From the NCBI RefSeq assembly GCF_013368755.1, contig NC_049561.1, forward strand, positions 2,480,001-2,544,000: 64,000 nucleotides of DNA. The letters are read 5' to 3'. Origin of the DNA: Talaromyces rugulosus. Its lineage: Eukaryota > Ascomycota > Eurotiomycetes > Eurotiales > Trichocomaceae. The notes under the pieces were generated by a model. It worked only from the letters and a program-made list of their open reading frames with translations. It was not told the DNA's origin and ran no database searches. This document shows, piece after piece, positions 9,039 through 23,400 of this stretch; positions within the stretch are counted from its first letter, which is position 1, and each line of letters starts with the position of its first letter. The position numbers were made by a program, and so were the translations under genes.

Positions 9039-11639
9039 CTTGAAGATGTTTGGTAAGTATCTTAATTCGTATCTTGCCTGGTGTTCCAACAAGAAGACTT
9101 CTGGGGTATGGGCGGCTTCTTATATAGTTTTCCACGGCGACGTTCTCCCTGAATTCTCTTAATTAGACTCATTGCCATTGGCGAAGGTGGTCCTCCATTT
9201 CCCCTGGTTGTGATAGCCAGATGAGCCAAAGTTTCGTATTGAAACTCTTTAACTTCACTTTTGCCTAACCCGGCATTGTGGCGTCTACACCACATGACTC
9301 CCGCTCGCTCCCCAGATTCAAAAGGGGAAGGTTAGTTTCATTAAGCTTATTGCACCAAATTTTTGTCCTTGTTTTTGTCTCATAGCCGTTGCCCCGTTCT
9401 TAATCAGGTAAAACGCGGGTGGAACTCTCCTGCTACCGCAACAAACTTGCCGTATCTGACACGGAAAAACAGCGTGACCAGAATGGCAAGGTTGAATAAA
9501 TATAGTCCACAGTAGTAGTGACAGGCTGACAGCGTCTGTCAGTGTCAAATTTGGCAATTAGCGCCATTTGAAATAGATCAAACAAAAGCTTCTAATTGGC
9601 TTGGCTTACTTTCGATTTCAAGAAATTTCTTGGCGATAATATAATGGCTAGGTGTATGATATTTGTGAGTTTCTTTTTCATCCAAAATGAATTATTGCCT
9701 TATAGAATTTACTAGTCTGACGTAAAGCCCTGGCATTTTCCTCGAAATTGACAAAAAATCGTGCCATGTCTGGAGTGGGTCCTGACATGTCGACTCACTA
9801 GTCAGCCCACAGAGTAAAAACGAGATTAACGAGAATAAACGTTTGAGAATTTAAGGCACTATAGTAAGGGTGAATTCTTGACATGAGCATGTGGTTGAAA
9901 TCAAAAATAGCACACTATTGATGCATGTAGGTGAGAGGTCTGCATCGTGGAATGTCGGCCCCGAAATCATATGTCAATGATACTCGAAGTTCCGAGATAT
10001 CCAGTCCTCCAATTCCAAGCTAATTGTGGCTAGTTGATCTCACTCAGCATAACAACGTACGATGAGGTCTGGTCTAACCTGTTCTGAAGATTGTTCTAAA
10101 ATGGTTGGTGAATGACTAAGACGTGGAAGGCTTGGAGGTCAGAGAAGTGTGCGCCACCGGTGGGAGCTTCCCGTGACGATTTTGGTCGTTCCGGCGTGAT
10201 TTTTCCATTATTCTTCAGGTCCTCGAATTCAGCATTTTTGTATACTCTATGGCGCATAGAGTCCATTGTTCTTTTGGCACAAGTGAACATTTGTTTTTTC
10301 ACAGCCCTAGGACTACGATATCGCGGAGCTTATGTGCGGCTTTGAGGCTCTTAAGGATCATGCAAGTGTAGTTATCCGGAAGATCAATTTTGGGGATCTG
10401 AGGCAAGAAGGTCATTAGCTTGTTGGGCCTTGAACTAACCATTCTCTCGTAAAACACATGGGCTTTTAAAAATGTACAAGGGTAAACGTAAATGCAAACA
10501 CAAAAGAATCGCAGACGACACAGCGGTAGGTTGCGCGGACAGACGAGATGTTGTGAAACAAGTAAAGAGACAAGCCAGGTAGAAATTGACGACGGCGACA
10601 ATGATTTTATCACATCTGAACTCGTCCAATTGGTGATGAGCAGAGAGCTATCCTTAGGTAAGAGAACTATGCATAAATGAAGAGGGAAAAATCAAAGCGT
10701 AAATGTAGGCAAGCAACAGACAGAGAACCTAGCCAAACACTGCAATCACAGCTTCCAGCCACATGTCCGGGTTATTCCCTGCGACCAAATCTTCATTGTA
10801 AGGCCAATTTAAAGCCATGTTCGTCTTAGCGACGTCGATCATGGATGGACTCCCGCGCAGCGAGATGCTCCACAATCCACCGGACCGTTTCTTGAGCCTA
10901 TGTCTTGATGCCTCAGGCATGCACTCCAGGTACCTGTCCTGCTGTTGCTTAGACTGGAATACTTGATACTATAATCTAAAAATATACATTGTTATAGGGA
11001 TTCAATTAAAACCATGAAAATGTAAAGATACGATATATATTAAGATCTCAGATCCACGTTAAAGCTAACAGAATAGGGTTAAGGTGTCTGAAAAAGCTTG
11101 GCAGTGAGTCTAAGTTGAAGAGAGAGTTCTGTCTTTAAGGAGAAGCCGGTTTCGAAATTAGTTAAAAATAGATGCGGATAATACGGCGGACGATTAGAGA
11201 AATTGGACAAAACTTTGTCATACACTGGTAAAACTTATCAACACTAAATTTCTTTTTATAAACCACATGTAGGAAAAACTTGAGATTATATGTAGTATTT
11301 AACCTCCGAAGACTACATAGAGCATGCATATTCAGATTATTTTATTTAAATATACCAGTTGACCAGCTTCAAAATGCTCAAATGTTACAGCTATTAAACT
11401 ATGAAGTGAGGTCACCTGAACGTGATTTGATTATCACACTTGTCTACAATTGATATAGTAGGGTTACATCTAAGTAAATGCGGGAAAGTAAAAAAGAAAA
11501 GGAATCTAAGGTCATTAACCATCGATATTGCATTGTTCTGTATAATGTGAATTGGAAAGGGTATCTTAATGTATGGTCATTTTCACGTAAAAAAGAAAAA
11601 GAAAAACAAAGCAAAATATAGAATGGCTTTATGATGCAA
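9039..11639. other. long gene-poor spacer with possible fragments
   Basis: No supported gene. ORFs at 9062-9557, 10096-10345 and 10299-10680 have no family resemblance. One short frame on the minus strand (10729-10920, with an open extension to about 10965 after a possible acceptor ttccag) has protein-like composition and ends in a WPYNEDLVAGNNPDMWLEAV stretch. It might be a last exon or relic, but I cannot identify it. 10970-11640 is AT-rich and leads into the 3' end of fab1. Confidence 0.45.
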
Positions 11640-14600
11640 TTATTCGTTAGTAGCAGTGATATCGTTGTTTTCCATGTCGATGGGCGGTTGCATATGAGAG
11701 AGATGATTCTCGATGCGACGATTATCTAAATATGTTGATTGAAACTGGTGCCAGCAGCTATTTTTCGAGTTAGCCGGGGAACGTCCTCTCCAAGGGAGGA
11801 GAAACAAAAAAAAGTAAATAGGGATACTTACTTTGGAGCATGAAGGACGTATCTCGCCATTGCCTCTCTAAACCGGCTCTTATACTCCTTCGGACTTGTC
11901 ACAGTCGGTCTGTTCTTACCCCCGCCGGCAAAGCCACGGTCCTTGATCCACGATTCAAGCTTTTTGTCCCAAGTGTAAGTCCGAATGCAGTCAATGATTC
12001 CGACAACCAGTTCCTTGCGGGGCTCGTCTATTGCAATCATCAAAGAATAGTCCATGACATTTTGTCGACCAAGGAAGAGCGTGTCGTTCCATACGCTCTG
12101 ACCAAGCAACTTCTTCGAATGCTCGCGCGTGAAGAGAGGAGTTTCGTAGATGAAATCAACCATATTCTCATCCAGTAAGACTTCATCGCGTTCTCCAGTG
12201 CTCTGGACCTTTCGGTTTCGCATGGACCCCTTGAGATCGAAGATCCGGGTGGGTTCTCGATCGTAAAACAAGTTCTCCATGAGAAGCAAGAACCAATTAA
12301 ATTCAACTCCCGTGACAGGATTCTTGATGATAACCTGGTAGAACCCACACATCTTTGCAATGACCGACGGAAGCTCATGGAATAGCGCTTCGGACATGAT
12401 TTGGAAGTAGGCTGGCGCGAACTTGAGGAATGCCTGGGTCTCAATCTGAGATAGCGATTTTAGGACAAATCGATCGTCTAGAGTCTTGAGAAACAAGGAC
12501 TTGGTTTTTCCGCCTTTCGAGTCCCATTTGGCGCATCGAGAAAGCGACTCCACGATGCGATCCGCAACTCCACACTTCCTACGTAGAGCATCAAATTGTT
12601 CCGCGTAGAATACCTTACACAGCATCTTCGCCTGACCTTCTTGGAATTGGTATTTCAAATGCGTTCCCGTGGGTCTGAGGAGCGCGTGCTCAACGCTAAC
12701 TTCGTCCCGAGCCTCCAATCCGACTTCTGAGGGCGACTGTTGCCCATCTTGCTGATCATAATGGGCTTGAATGCTCGCAAGTTTACTTTTATAGTCAGTA
12801 GAGCCCAGAGCAAATGCGATTAGCGACGTTGGCTCGTCCTCGCGAACAATGATATCGCAGTCGGCGAATACATGATCGGATACTTTTAGTGGATAGTCAA
12901 GGGGCTGCCAGCCGCTTGCTGATCGTTCAGCCCAGAAATTTGTCAACATCTTCACCAGTGTGTTTCTCTCATGTTTGGGAAGCTCTTTCAGGTCAATTTC
13001 ATCTTCAAGCTTCATCGATTCTTCTGGTGATTCAGGAATTGCTAGACTATTGTCTTCGTCACTTGGTACCTCCTCGCCCGCATTGGATTCGGGTTCTGGG
13101 GAGGCTGTAGACGTGTTTTCTGGAACTGTTTCTTTGCTGAGATTTGTATCTGTTCTGAAAAGTTCGTCACTACCCCTGACAGAGGTTTCATCGAAGGGCA
13201 TTGTCGGCTTTCCAATGAGCAGCTCTTCTCCGTCCCCAGAAGGTTCTCGCTCTTCCACAGCTTCCCTAACATTCTTATAGACCTCTACGGTTGCTTTTGA
13301 AGAAGTCATAGGATATACACGTGAGTGTTTGCTTTTGGCGGCTCGCTGCAATCTTTCACGCTGTCTTTCTTTTTCAAATTCCCTACTCAGTTGCTCGAAA
13401 TGTCGCGCCAGGCTGGACACACGAGGACTCTTCTTCTTGCTCGGAATAGATCGGGGAATCAACGAATGCCCAGACGGTCCTTTGCCTGACTTCAAGGCAC
13501 CAAGCCCTAAGCGATCTGACAGTTTCTTATCGCTGGCTTTGTGTTTCTCATTGGCTGGTGGACTGGGCAAAGGGCTTGGGGATTTGCTTGGGGTACCAAA
13601 GCCAGACTTCAACGCAGCCATTGGACCAGAAGTGCCTTTTTCGCGAAGGGGAGGTTGGGTAAATGACCGGATTAAGGGGGGTGATTTTGCTTTCCCAACA
13701 CGGCGACCACCGCCATTATCGACAAGTCGGGGAATGTTGGAAGAGGTCGGAATTGGTTGCGGACTGGTTGCTTTATCTCCAGACCGTGAACGCTTTTTCG
13801 GCGTTGGCTCGTGACGCCCTGGTAGTTCAGGAGGTGGCGTGGTAGCTCGGGAGTTCGCGTGTACGTCTGTAGGCGTTGGAGGTTCAGGTGGACGGTCTTC
13901 TGACATGGCATTTGAAACTGCAAGATCAAGATGTTGTACTTCTTCCTGTTCAGCCATGCTTGCATGAGACGAGGTAGAGTTACTTGTTGAAACGGCACCA
14001 AGACCATGATCTAAGGATTCGTTCTGCTTCGGTTCCACAGGGCCCCCTTCACCTTTACCCGAATGTTCCTCAACAACAGACACCAGTACGTCCTGTGCCT
14101 TTTCTGGTGACAAGGTCATGCGACGTACGGACCTTGGCCGCTCCAGTTTTTCGTCTACCTCCTCAAGACTTTGCTCGGTTGGAGTTGTTGAGGCCTCTTC
14201 AGAAGATGCCACACTGGTTGCCGAAGCATCTCTGTCGAGGAAAATTTTCTTGAGCTGCAACGAAGCCAGTCTTCTAATATCCTTTTCTGACGGGAAAAAG
14301 TTCTTTTCGAAATCAGCAAAGAGAGTATCCCATTCAACAACCTTTTCTTGAACGGCTCGAAGAACTTCATTTAGTGGGATGACCTCCCAGTAATGCGAAT
14401 TCGTGTATTTTTCCTGTAGATGTTTGGTCAAGCTGGCGTGATCCTCGTTGGCCTTTTTGAAGAGCATCTCTGTTTCTTCCCTGCACTCTTCCACTTTTTC
14501 TGGCAGGACACTCTCCACATTGATGCTCTGGAGTCGAGCTTTAACAGAGCCCATAAATTTGGATATGCGATGCTCAAATTTGTTATAAACCTCATTTCTG

Positions 14601-17600
14601 AGGCGGAGATCATTATCGACTTTCCAAGTGACCCTCGTTCGAGGAACAATGATCTCTAGTAGAGTGATGGCGTCATAATGAATCCGCAATGCCATATCTT
14701 TAAACCCAAAATAGCGTAGGTGGTCGCGGTGGATATCATGAGGGCAAACCCCTGCTCTGACGCGAAGATCTCTGCTCCAGAAGGAAAGCTCCAAGTACTT
14801 GCCAAATGAATACCTCCAGGTGCTTTCTGACATAGGAATAGCCTGGGTTTCGTTACCACATATTTTACAGGAGCTCCACATGAGAATCCTGTCCTGCAGG
14901 CCTCGTAGCTTTGACGGATAAGGTTGAGCAAAAATGCTGATTTGCGCCTCTCCGTGAACATACTGCCGATGGTGTTCAAACATGCGCTTTTCGCATCCAT
15001 TGGCGGTACAGACTGAATTCGCCTCTAAGCATAGATCTTCCACATATTGTCCCAGGGTGCAATCTGCCTCAAATACACGATCTTCACTTTCATGCTCATT
15101 GTAAAAATCCAAGGCAAAGATATCGGGCCCAGAGCAGGGGATGGAGGTCGTAGTGCAAACTAAGCTGTACAGTACAACCACATTTTGGTGAGAATACGGG
15201 TCGAACAAATTCGAGTTTCCCGAAAGGTAAGCCTCCCATTGCCTTTTTTGCGTCTGATAATTGTGCATTGCCCTATCAAACTCTGCGTCGTGTACAGCCC
15301 GCAGAACTTCCTTTACCTTTTCCGAGGCATTGCCAGGGTTTTGATGAACCATTTCAGACGTAATGAGCGTGAACTTTTGAGATTTGCTCTTCTCATCCGG
15401 CATCTCTTTCATTGGATCGCGATCACGCAAACCTTTGAGATAGGATACACGGCGCTCTAGTTCACGGGCACGCATAAGTAGATATGGAGGCTCGAATCTG
15501 ACGCACGGGGAAGCCGAAAGAATCTTAGTTTCATGTTTCTCAACCATGTCTTCGTAGTAAGTGGGCATCGGAACGTCGTCGGGGACATCGGCGGCAACGG
15601 TTGCAGTCGTTAAGTCAGTAGCACCATCTCGAGAAGATCCATCGTTACCATTTGGTTGAGTAGCGTCTTCATGGACTGTGCCTGGCTCGCTTGCGGCCAA
15701 GCTCTTGAGAATTGCAGGCTTCTCGCCATTTTGAACCCCCTTCTTGTTAACCTCCTCCGACGTTGGTAATTTTGCAAACTCGTCTCTCATCAAACAAGTT
15801 TCCAGTTTTAAGTTGTACACAACGTAGACCATGAATTCGGTAATCCGTTTAACTCTCGACAAGACATTGTTGTCTGCACCGCGCAGAACTATAGTGCAAC
15901 CAAGCTCCTTTGGACAGCCGGAAATGTACATATAGGTCTTTCGTCGACCTCCGAATACGTACGTTTTGAGGTCCATACTTTCACAGTGGCCGGTATGAGC
16001 TGGCGTAGTGACTAGTTTGTCCATAGAAGTGATTATCCTGGTCTGCGTGCATCTCGACACGGCTTCGAGAACAGATGGTTTTACGTTGTATGCGGTTGCA
16101 ATTTTGGCTCGTTCAAGAAGCTCAAGAGCTAGACCTGACACGCTTTTTTCGACGAGAAGTAGGCTTGGCCTTAATGCCGCGATACGACTGACCAGATTCT
16201 CGAGAAATTCTCGTTCTTGTCGAATCACAGGTTCAAGGCTCATGAAGTGTTGTTGGTGACGGGCATATTCGATAGCAAATGTGATAATTAGGATATTGGG
16301 GCGAGATATGCTGCGTGGCATGCTCTTCAGGGCCAAGTTCTTAGTGAAAACCAATCCCGAGACATATGAAGTATCTCCAGGGCGCCCACCAGGTATTTTC
16401 TTGAGCTTCACATAATGTCGAATATCCATGTCATCCCCGCCTTGCACATCTGGGTCAACTTCGTCTGTAGCCTTTAGTAGGATTGGAATCAACGCGGTCT
16501 CCCAGCTATTTGAGTGGGGGATTGAGGAGTCTTTCAGAAGCTGCCGAAGAAGCTTATGGACGTGATCTAAGCTGACTCGGTTCAACTCAACGGCGGGTGC
16601 ACTAGCCCCTCTCATGGACGAGCTCCTCGTCATTTTGAAGCCACTCCCCGATGGCGGAGCGGTAGGATAAACAGTGCTCGGTGGATGATGGTCGTGTAAC
16701 AATGGAATGTTATCTTTGGCAAGGCGTAACGACGGACGTTGATGAACGCTGCTAGCAACGCTAAGGTTGCGCCTTCGAGAGGTACGAGGTAAGTTGACAG
16801 CCTTGGAACTAGTAATGCTAACATCATCGGTTTCGCGTATGGACCCTGGGCCATTTGCTGTGCTACGATCGCTTAGGCGAGATCGACTCTTCTTGACGGC
16901 CGCAAGTAGACCCCCAAATGAGACTTTCTCATGCTCGTTAGCTTTGGGTAAGCTATTGTCAGAGACAACTGAAAGTAAGCTAGGCTGCTCATCCCCGCTT
17001 GATGCATCGTCTGACAAATATTGAGCCAGGTCAGGATCAATAATGCTGTCTCTGTGAAAAGCTGGCAATCGAGAACTTTGTTGCGAATCGTCCAAATGAC
17101 GTCGTTGAAACGGAGCGCGGTCCTCGTGAGAGGCTTTGAAGCCCCTTAAAAGTTGCTGTCGTGAGTGATGTCTTTTATGGCTGATTGAATGGCTTCGCAT
17201 ATTCGTCGATGACCTAAGTGACCGCGATGATGTTGGGCGAGTCAATGGCCTTTCAGGGCCAATCTCTAGAACAGCAGATCGTCTATTACCACTCTCTGCC
17301 ATGCGTCTTGTGGCGGGAATCGCCATGGTGGGGGTTTTCATGACATGCTCTACCGATTGAGAAACAACAGAAGAAGTATCGTCATCTTCATCAACATTAG
17401 CACGATTGGCTGCCCCATTCGTCGGAAAGTCAAAGCCGGCGGCACTTGTCACCACGGGACTTTGTTCAATATCTGACAAGTCTGAGGAATCATATTCACG
17501 TGAATTAATCATATCCTCGCAGGGCTTGCAGACCCGGATAGAGCCGCTTTGGCCAAATAACGCCCCTGGGATCAATGTAGTACATTTAGAATCGAAAATC

Positions 17601-19126
17601 TGGCCACATGTCCGACAGTGATGTTTCCGTCGAAATGTGGTAAAAGATTCTCCACATAAAAAACAGTCCTTGGCATTCTCATCTCGCATCCAGAATTCCC
17701 TGCTCAGCAGTTTACTCTTTAGTTGAGAAAAGGAACTGTTCTGGGAATCATCCGCTCTGTTCAGGACTCTGTTGCGGTAAGATTGGTTCATGGGCGTTTC
17801 AAGTACCGCCGACCGTGTAGTGGCAGTTTCGCTAGAGGATGCCCTAGACATCACATAACCCGGTAGCCGACCCGTGCTAACTCTTGAAACTAGTTTTTCG
17901 CGAGGCTTATCAAACGAGGATGTTGAGGATACAGAAGGCCTCGAAGCTCGGTCTCCTGCGGGGATCGAAGTGGTCGCAGTAGTCAAGTTATGCACAGGAG
18001 GATGAGATTCGTTATCATTGGATTCTCGAGTCAGACTATTGTTAGATGATGTTGCGGCCGTCGACCCGTCCGCAATGAGAGAACTCGAGGAATTTGTGTT
18101 CACGTTTCCTTGAGTGAGACTTATATCTTGATCACCGGTTTCAATCTCCTTTGTCTTCCGCGAAGTAGCTGAAACGGATGTGTCTATTTGAGGAAGGTCG
18201 CGATGATCAACTGATTCTGACACAGGCTTTTGGGGCTTATCATAATCTGTCACATCGTTTCCAGTCTGTGACATGAGATATGAATCGGGTAAGATATGGC
18301 CATCTCGCAAGTTGTTGAGAGACTTCCCCGTCAACACGGGCGAAAAAGATCGTTGACTTGAGAAACCACTAGCATTCTCACTGATAGAGGACCGCAAAGA
18401 TACCTCGGATCTCTCGATTACCGCAGATTCCACGCCATTTGACTGTTTCCCACCAGAACTTGGATTAAGAGCACCATCCCGGAGTGCGTTGACATTGATT
18501 TCGGTTACTTCAGGATTCGCCGTCTTTGTTACCGGCGGAACAGGCGACTTTATGGCTGGCGTCGATGCCACGGAAGCTTTCGATGATACGCTAGCAGGCT
18601 TTGAAGCAAGCTTGCTGCTTTTTGGTCCAGGGGCGGCACTGAAAATATCCGTGACGGGAGAAAGAGCTCCCACAGATGGAGAATGCACTTTAGACGCATG
18701 GGCTGAATTGGTTTGTGATGCATGTGCGTCTACAGAAGACACAGATTCCTTGCCTGACCCCGTGGGTTTATTCACTTGATCGGGGTGTGAACCTTCAAGC
18801 CCTCGGCCAGTGTTGCCCATAACTTCTTTGACGCCGCCGACGGATGCTCGTAATCGACTATACAGCCCACTGAGGCCACTGTGAGGATCGTTCGCGGTAT
18901 TTCCATTTTCCGTGGCTGACGAAGGAACCGGGGGATGGGTGAACTCGTTAAAGACGGTCAGCGACTCGGATTGATAAGCCGCCGTATGAATCTGGTCGAG
19001 GGCTTCATTTAACGTTTCACGCTCAGCTTGAGTTGACAAAGACGCCCGCGAACCGCGTCTCCCCAGCGGAAGGAATATCGATGATGCTGATGGGCTTGAC
19101 GGTTCTCCCACTTTGTGCGTAGCCAT
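11640..19126 (-). CDS. fab1: 1-phosphatidylinositol-3-phosphate 5-kinase (Fab1/PIKfyve)
   Basis: Makes PI(3,5)P2 on endosome and vacuole membranes; controls vacuole size and sorting. The first exon (19126-11832) codes for a long disordered N terminus, a FYVE zinc finger at about residues 478-545 (WMRDENAKDCFLCGESF, RKHHCRTCG) that binds PI3P, a Cpn60/TCP1-like domain at about 860-1130, a conserved Cys-rich region at about 1300-1550, a disordered linker and the C-terminal PIPK kinase domain with FDLKGSMRNRK near 2299 and NVMDYSL near 2357. An in-frame TAA at 11828-11830 seems to end the gene, but it lies inside a GTAAGT donor. Splicing 11758-11831 (74 nt) joins an exon at 11757-11640 that adds the NCWHQFQSTYLDNRR tail. 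The spliced protein has 2470 residues, in the usual range for filamentous fungi. Confidence 0.93.
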
Positions 19127-20413
19127 TGTGAATGGCAGGGCTAACGCCTATGAGCTGGGAATAACAAAGGACAAAGCAGGGTCATTCTGTGGACTTCGTA
19201 ACAGGACCGAGGCGTTGCTGCGTCGTGAGCTTTCAGCATTCAGAGAGATGGCTTTTTGAGTGTCGTTGATGAAGAAGATAGTGAAATGGTTGCAAGATCA
19301 AGGCAGCAGCAACCCTGCCCAGTTTTCGTGCTGTGATGCGGAGTTGTCTTGGATCGACAAGGTTCTGGGCCCAACAAAGATGTTGGTGCATGTGATGACG
19401 TGGGGTGTGGCCCAGCAGCTCGACGCCGACACGCGAACTGTGGCTGGTGGCTGCAATATCTCCCCTTTAGGACTAGGCTCAGTCGCGCGTGCCCGAGGCG
19501 CGCATTAACAACTGAAGCACTCTCCGCAGGCCCGTAGCCTGCGCATTCGCTCAATTTCAATGACTGTGGTCGCAATTGATACGGTGTCTCGAAAATTCAC
19601 CTCACAGGACTCTCTAGGACTATAAAATTATCCTTTACCAAACGGCGACCTATTACACGCGTTGGAGTTGACACTCCTATTTTTCCCCCTCCGTTTCGTA
19701 CCTCAGAATTCCTCGCATTTTTCCAAGGCCATCCAAATTGGCACAGATTTAAATCCATTGCTTGGTGTGTTTGGTATCTTTTTACCCTTGATCCTTAATC
19801 AAAACCCCGCCATGTGTCACTTTCTAAGCGCCGACCAACTAACTCATTTATTTCTCTAGATGAATAGTACTTCCAAAATTCCGGAGCGCCTTCTCAAACA
19901 ATCAGTACATCGCGATCCTTTCCCTCCGAGGAACGGAATCGGAATACCGTTGCATCCACCTCGCACCAAGGCTAACCAATACGGCTAATCCGAAGATTTG
20001 TGCGTTGGGCCTTCGTCCGCTGGTCAAGTCGACGTCGCGTGGACCGTCGAGTTCGGCGAGAACAATCTGTTCGAAAGAATCGACAGGGACTGCAACAAAC
20101 CGACTTTCTGATACCTCGAAAGCGCTTTCTCAGCGCCTTTTCATCGTCAACGTGGACGTGGACAACTATATACCCTCACGAAGCGAATACCACTTATATA
20201 CTTGTTTTTGGTGGATATGCGCTTTAGAACACTGGGTGACCACTTCAACGTATGAAACACGTTTCACCGCGAAGTTAAAATAAAATGGTGAAAACGACAA
20301 CCAAGGCCTTAAATGTGACTCGTTGCCAAAGAAATTTTCCATTCCGATACCACCCCAACATGGCTAGAGATGCCTGGGGATTCTAGACTACACATCTCAC
20401 ATGTTTGAGATAA
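19127..20413. promoter_or_regulatory. divergent promoter region between fab1 and the 20.4-kb gene
   Basis: The two flanking genes are transcribed away from each other. A possible leader intron of the right-hand gene ends at ctctag (about 19859). A 42-codon ATG frame follows directly (19861-19989) and could be an upstream ORF. Frames at 19240-19575 and 20000-20283 show no family resemblance. No TATA box stands out. Confidence 0.4.
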
Positions 20414-23400
20414 ATGTTACAAATTCAGCAGATAGTACATACAATGACTCACCCCAAATCAAAGCGCTCGAAAGGCGCCGGTCAGCATGCCGATGCTAGC
20501 CTAGCTCATGAGGCTACGATCAATGAACATAATGATATCGACGAACACAAGGAGGCCAGGGAACCATCTCCGTCAGATTCCATCCAATCTCAAAATCCGG
20601 GGATAATGGACAGATCTACACTTGACTGTGAGTCACAGGAAATGCTGGCAACACAATTCCCTATGCAATCACCACCAAGGCCCTTTTCTGCACATTCTAT
20701 TCAGTCACAAGGTGCCAATGTGGAGGAGTCCTCTATTTCACCCTCCAAATTGCAAGACGGACAAGAAGACCAAGAAAAGTTATCGACCCAGGCTCTACCA
20801 AGAGAGCCAAATTACTCTATACCGAATATATCTGTTTTCAAAACAGCTATGTCCGATGGCTCAAACAAGACAATGGCTCTTTTACAACACCTCCGAGCTG
20901 GCAAAAAAGACGCCGCCCAAGAAAAGGCGCGATTACACCAAATCCAAACTCCAACTACAACCACGAAACGCGGTTTGACTATAAATGCACTATTGAACCC
21001 CGAGGAAGACCCTGAGATTCCTGGTGACATTGCAAATAATGAGGCTACAATCCTAGTGCCCTCGATCCTCTCGATCCCCACGAACCCATCGCATCGGCAA
21101 TCTGGCCTGGCTCAGGGGTCTCCTCCTTCGCAACCGCACCCTATTCCTCCTTCGGTTCATCAAAAAAGGAGCTCTGTCACCCCCGAGAAACGTCCTAGTT
21201 CAGCACATCGTGATGTTACTGATATAACGCCGATAGTAAATGACCCGGCCATTTCAGCCAATGTCACTATCAAAACCAGCACGACGGAGCCGATCGAACC
21301 GGCACGTAAACGTGATAGATCCGAGTCGGATCATCCCTGGGCTGGTATGCACAAAATTAGGCGGAGAGATGTCAAGATTCCTCCAGACCAGGGAGCCCTC
21401 TTTGATAGTGGGGATTCTTGGATACCTCCCGATGTAGGCCATCCTACTCCACAAGGTCATGTTCCTCTAGCCTTACTTCAGGAATGGAACACACGGATGA
21501 CACGCGCCAAGGAGGCAGTTGAATCTCCTAAAAGCCTACAGTCTGCCCAGGAACAGGAAGTGGCAGACTCGCCATTACCCTCCCAGTTCGTGCCACAGTC
21601 AGAAGATGAAAGCGAGTCGGATCCAGAATCCCGAGCTTCATGGAGTGCAAGCCCACCTGATCACCTACGGCGTTTGGCTGTGCCACCAGATAGCAGTCCG
21701 GTAGGGCAGCCCAGGTTCCCCGTCACAGCAGGCTACCAACGCCGAAACCAGGACAAGGACACGGAAAGGTATGCTATCGATACCAATGGCAATAATGGTG
21801 ACCTAGAAAGGGTTTCTCAAACACCTCGAAAAGTACATAAAGTCAACGGTGTCCAAGAAACGAACGACGCCAATGAAGATGACCATACCGAAGAGAAAGA
21901 TTTACCCATGGATGATTCACCTATCAAGGATGATAATCTGGAAAGGGATGAACAGCAAAACATGGACAAAGATGAAATGAGTGAAGAATCTGACATGGAA
22001 ATCTCTATTCCACTTGCATTGGATGCCAGCGCTCAAGAAGATATCGCTAGTCAAGTTGAGTCATATGAGATAGGCGATTCGGCTTTGTCAAATTCAAGTT
22101 TAGCACCTATCAGCAGTTCCGCACCTACCGACAAGATTCAAATACAAAATACACAATCAGTTGGTGTTCATGCATCTACGAAAAGCGGTTTCATACAACC
22201 ATCAACAGCTCCACAGAGTTCGTCTGATGGGAATAAATCATCCTCGCAAGTGATTGCAAACTCTGTGGATAGCAAGGGAAAACGTTTCATAGTCCATGAA
22301 AATGAACCAGGAGCCACAGACGACTCTCTGGTGGTAGACTCTCAAAATACCAATTCTGATGAGCCCCATTCCAGCATTCCTTCTCATCAAGACAGCCAAC
22401 GCATCTTGGAGGTTGTCACTAGCAGCTCTCTTTTCTCCATAGGGTTCCAAACGCAGGACTATATGGAACTTGACGAGACGGGAAACGAAACGACACAAAG
22501 TGGTTCTAGGGGTTCAGCCGTCGTGCCCTCTGCAATAACTTTGAAACGAAATGCCGAACATTTTGAGTATGACGAAAGCCCATTGAAACGTGTTGTTAAA
22601 CGCGCCGTGACTGATCGAAATATGATCAGAACACAGCAAAGTCCAATTAGTACAGCAATCAAGCAAAAATTACTCGACGATAAATACCGACATACTTTTG
22701 ACGTGACACCCGACGGAGCTCCTAGGGTCTTTGAAATGTTCAAGAAATCATACCCGGCATACACGGGTGAATTTCTACACTTCAAAAATCTCTGTTGCAA
22801 GTTGCATTTACTGCGCCGTGTTGGGCTGCTACAGAACTATTTCTTTTGGGATGACTTTATTATGAGACACATTGGAGACTACGGCACCTATGTGCAAAAT
22901 TGTGTCTCTGCCGGTAGACACTGGGACGACTATGAAGACTACTTTTGCTCCAATTTCGTCACCAAGCCCTCGTTCAAGAAACGAAGTCTTGTCCCGCATA
23001 CGCTTGATGCCGTTATCTCAGAATCCGATATTAGACCGAGCAGTCCAGTTATGGTCGACATGGAGACACAAGTCGACATGGACCGTGTAACAAATGCCCG
23101 AATCTCTTCTGGCAAGCCGCATATGGCGGATGTTGCTGTCGAGGCTACGTTTGAGAGCCAAGACATGATGGCAGTTGACTCTGGTACCTCGCCCGGATAT
23201 AGAAACTCGGTCCAAAGAGACGAGCCAAGCCAACTGGGTAGCACCAAAAGACAACGCACCACCGCCAAAGACAATTCTAATATATTTGAGTTTTCTGGGA
23301 CATTGAACTCAGAGATGCGTGGAACGGCAAGCCTGGAGCTCGGAGGTGACTCCTCAAAAGGAAACGAGACCCGTCATAGCCACAAAGCCACGGCGGCTTT

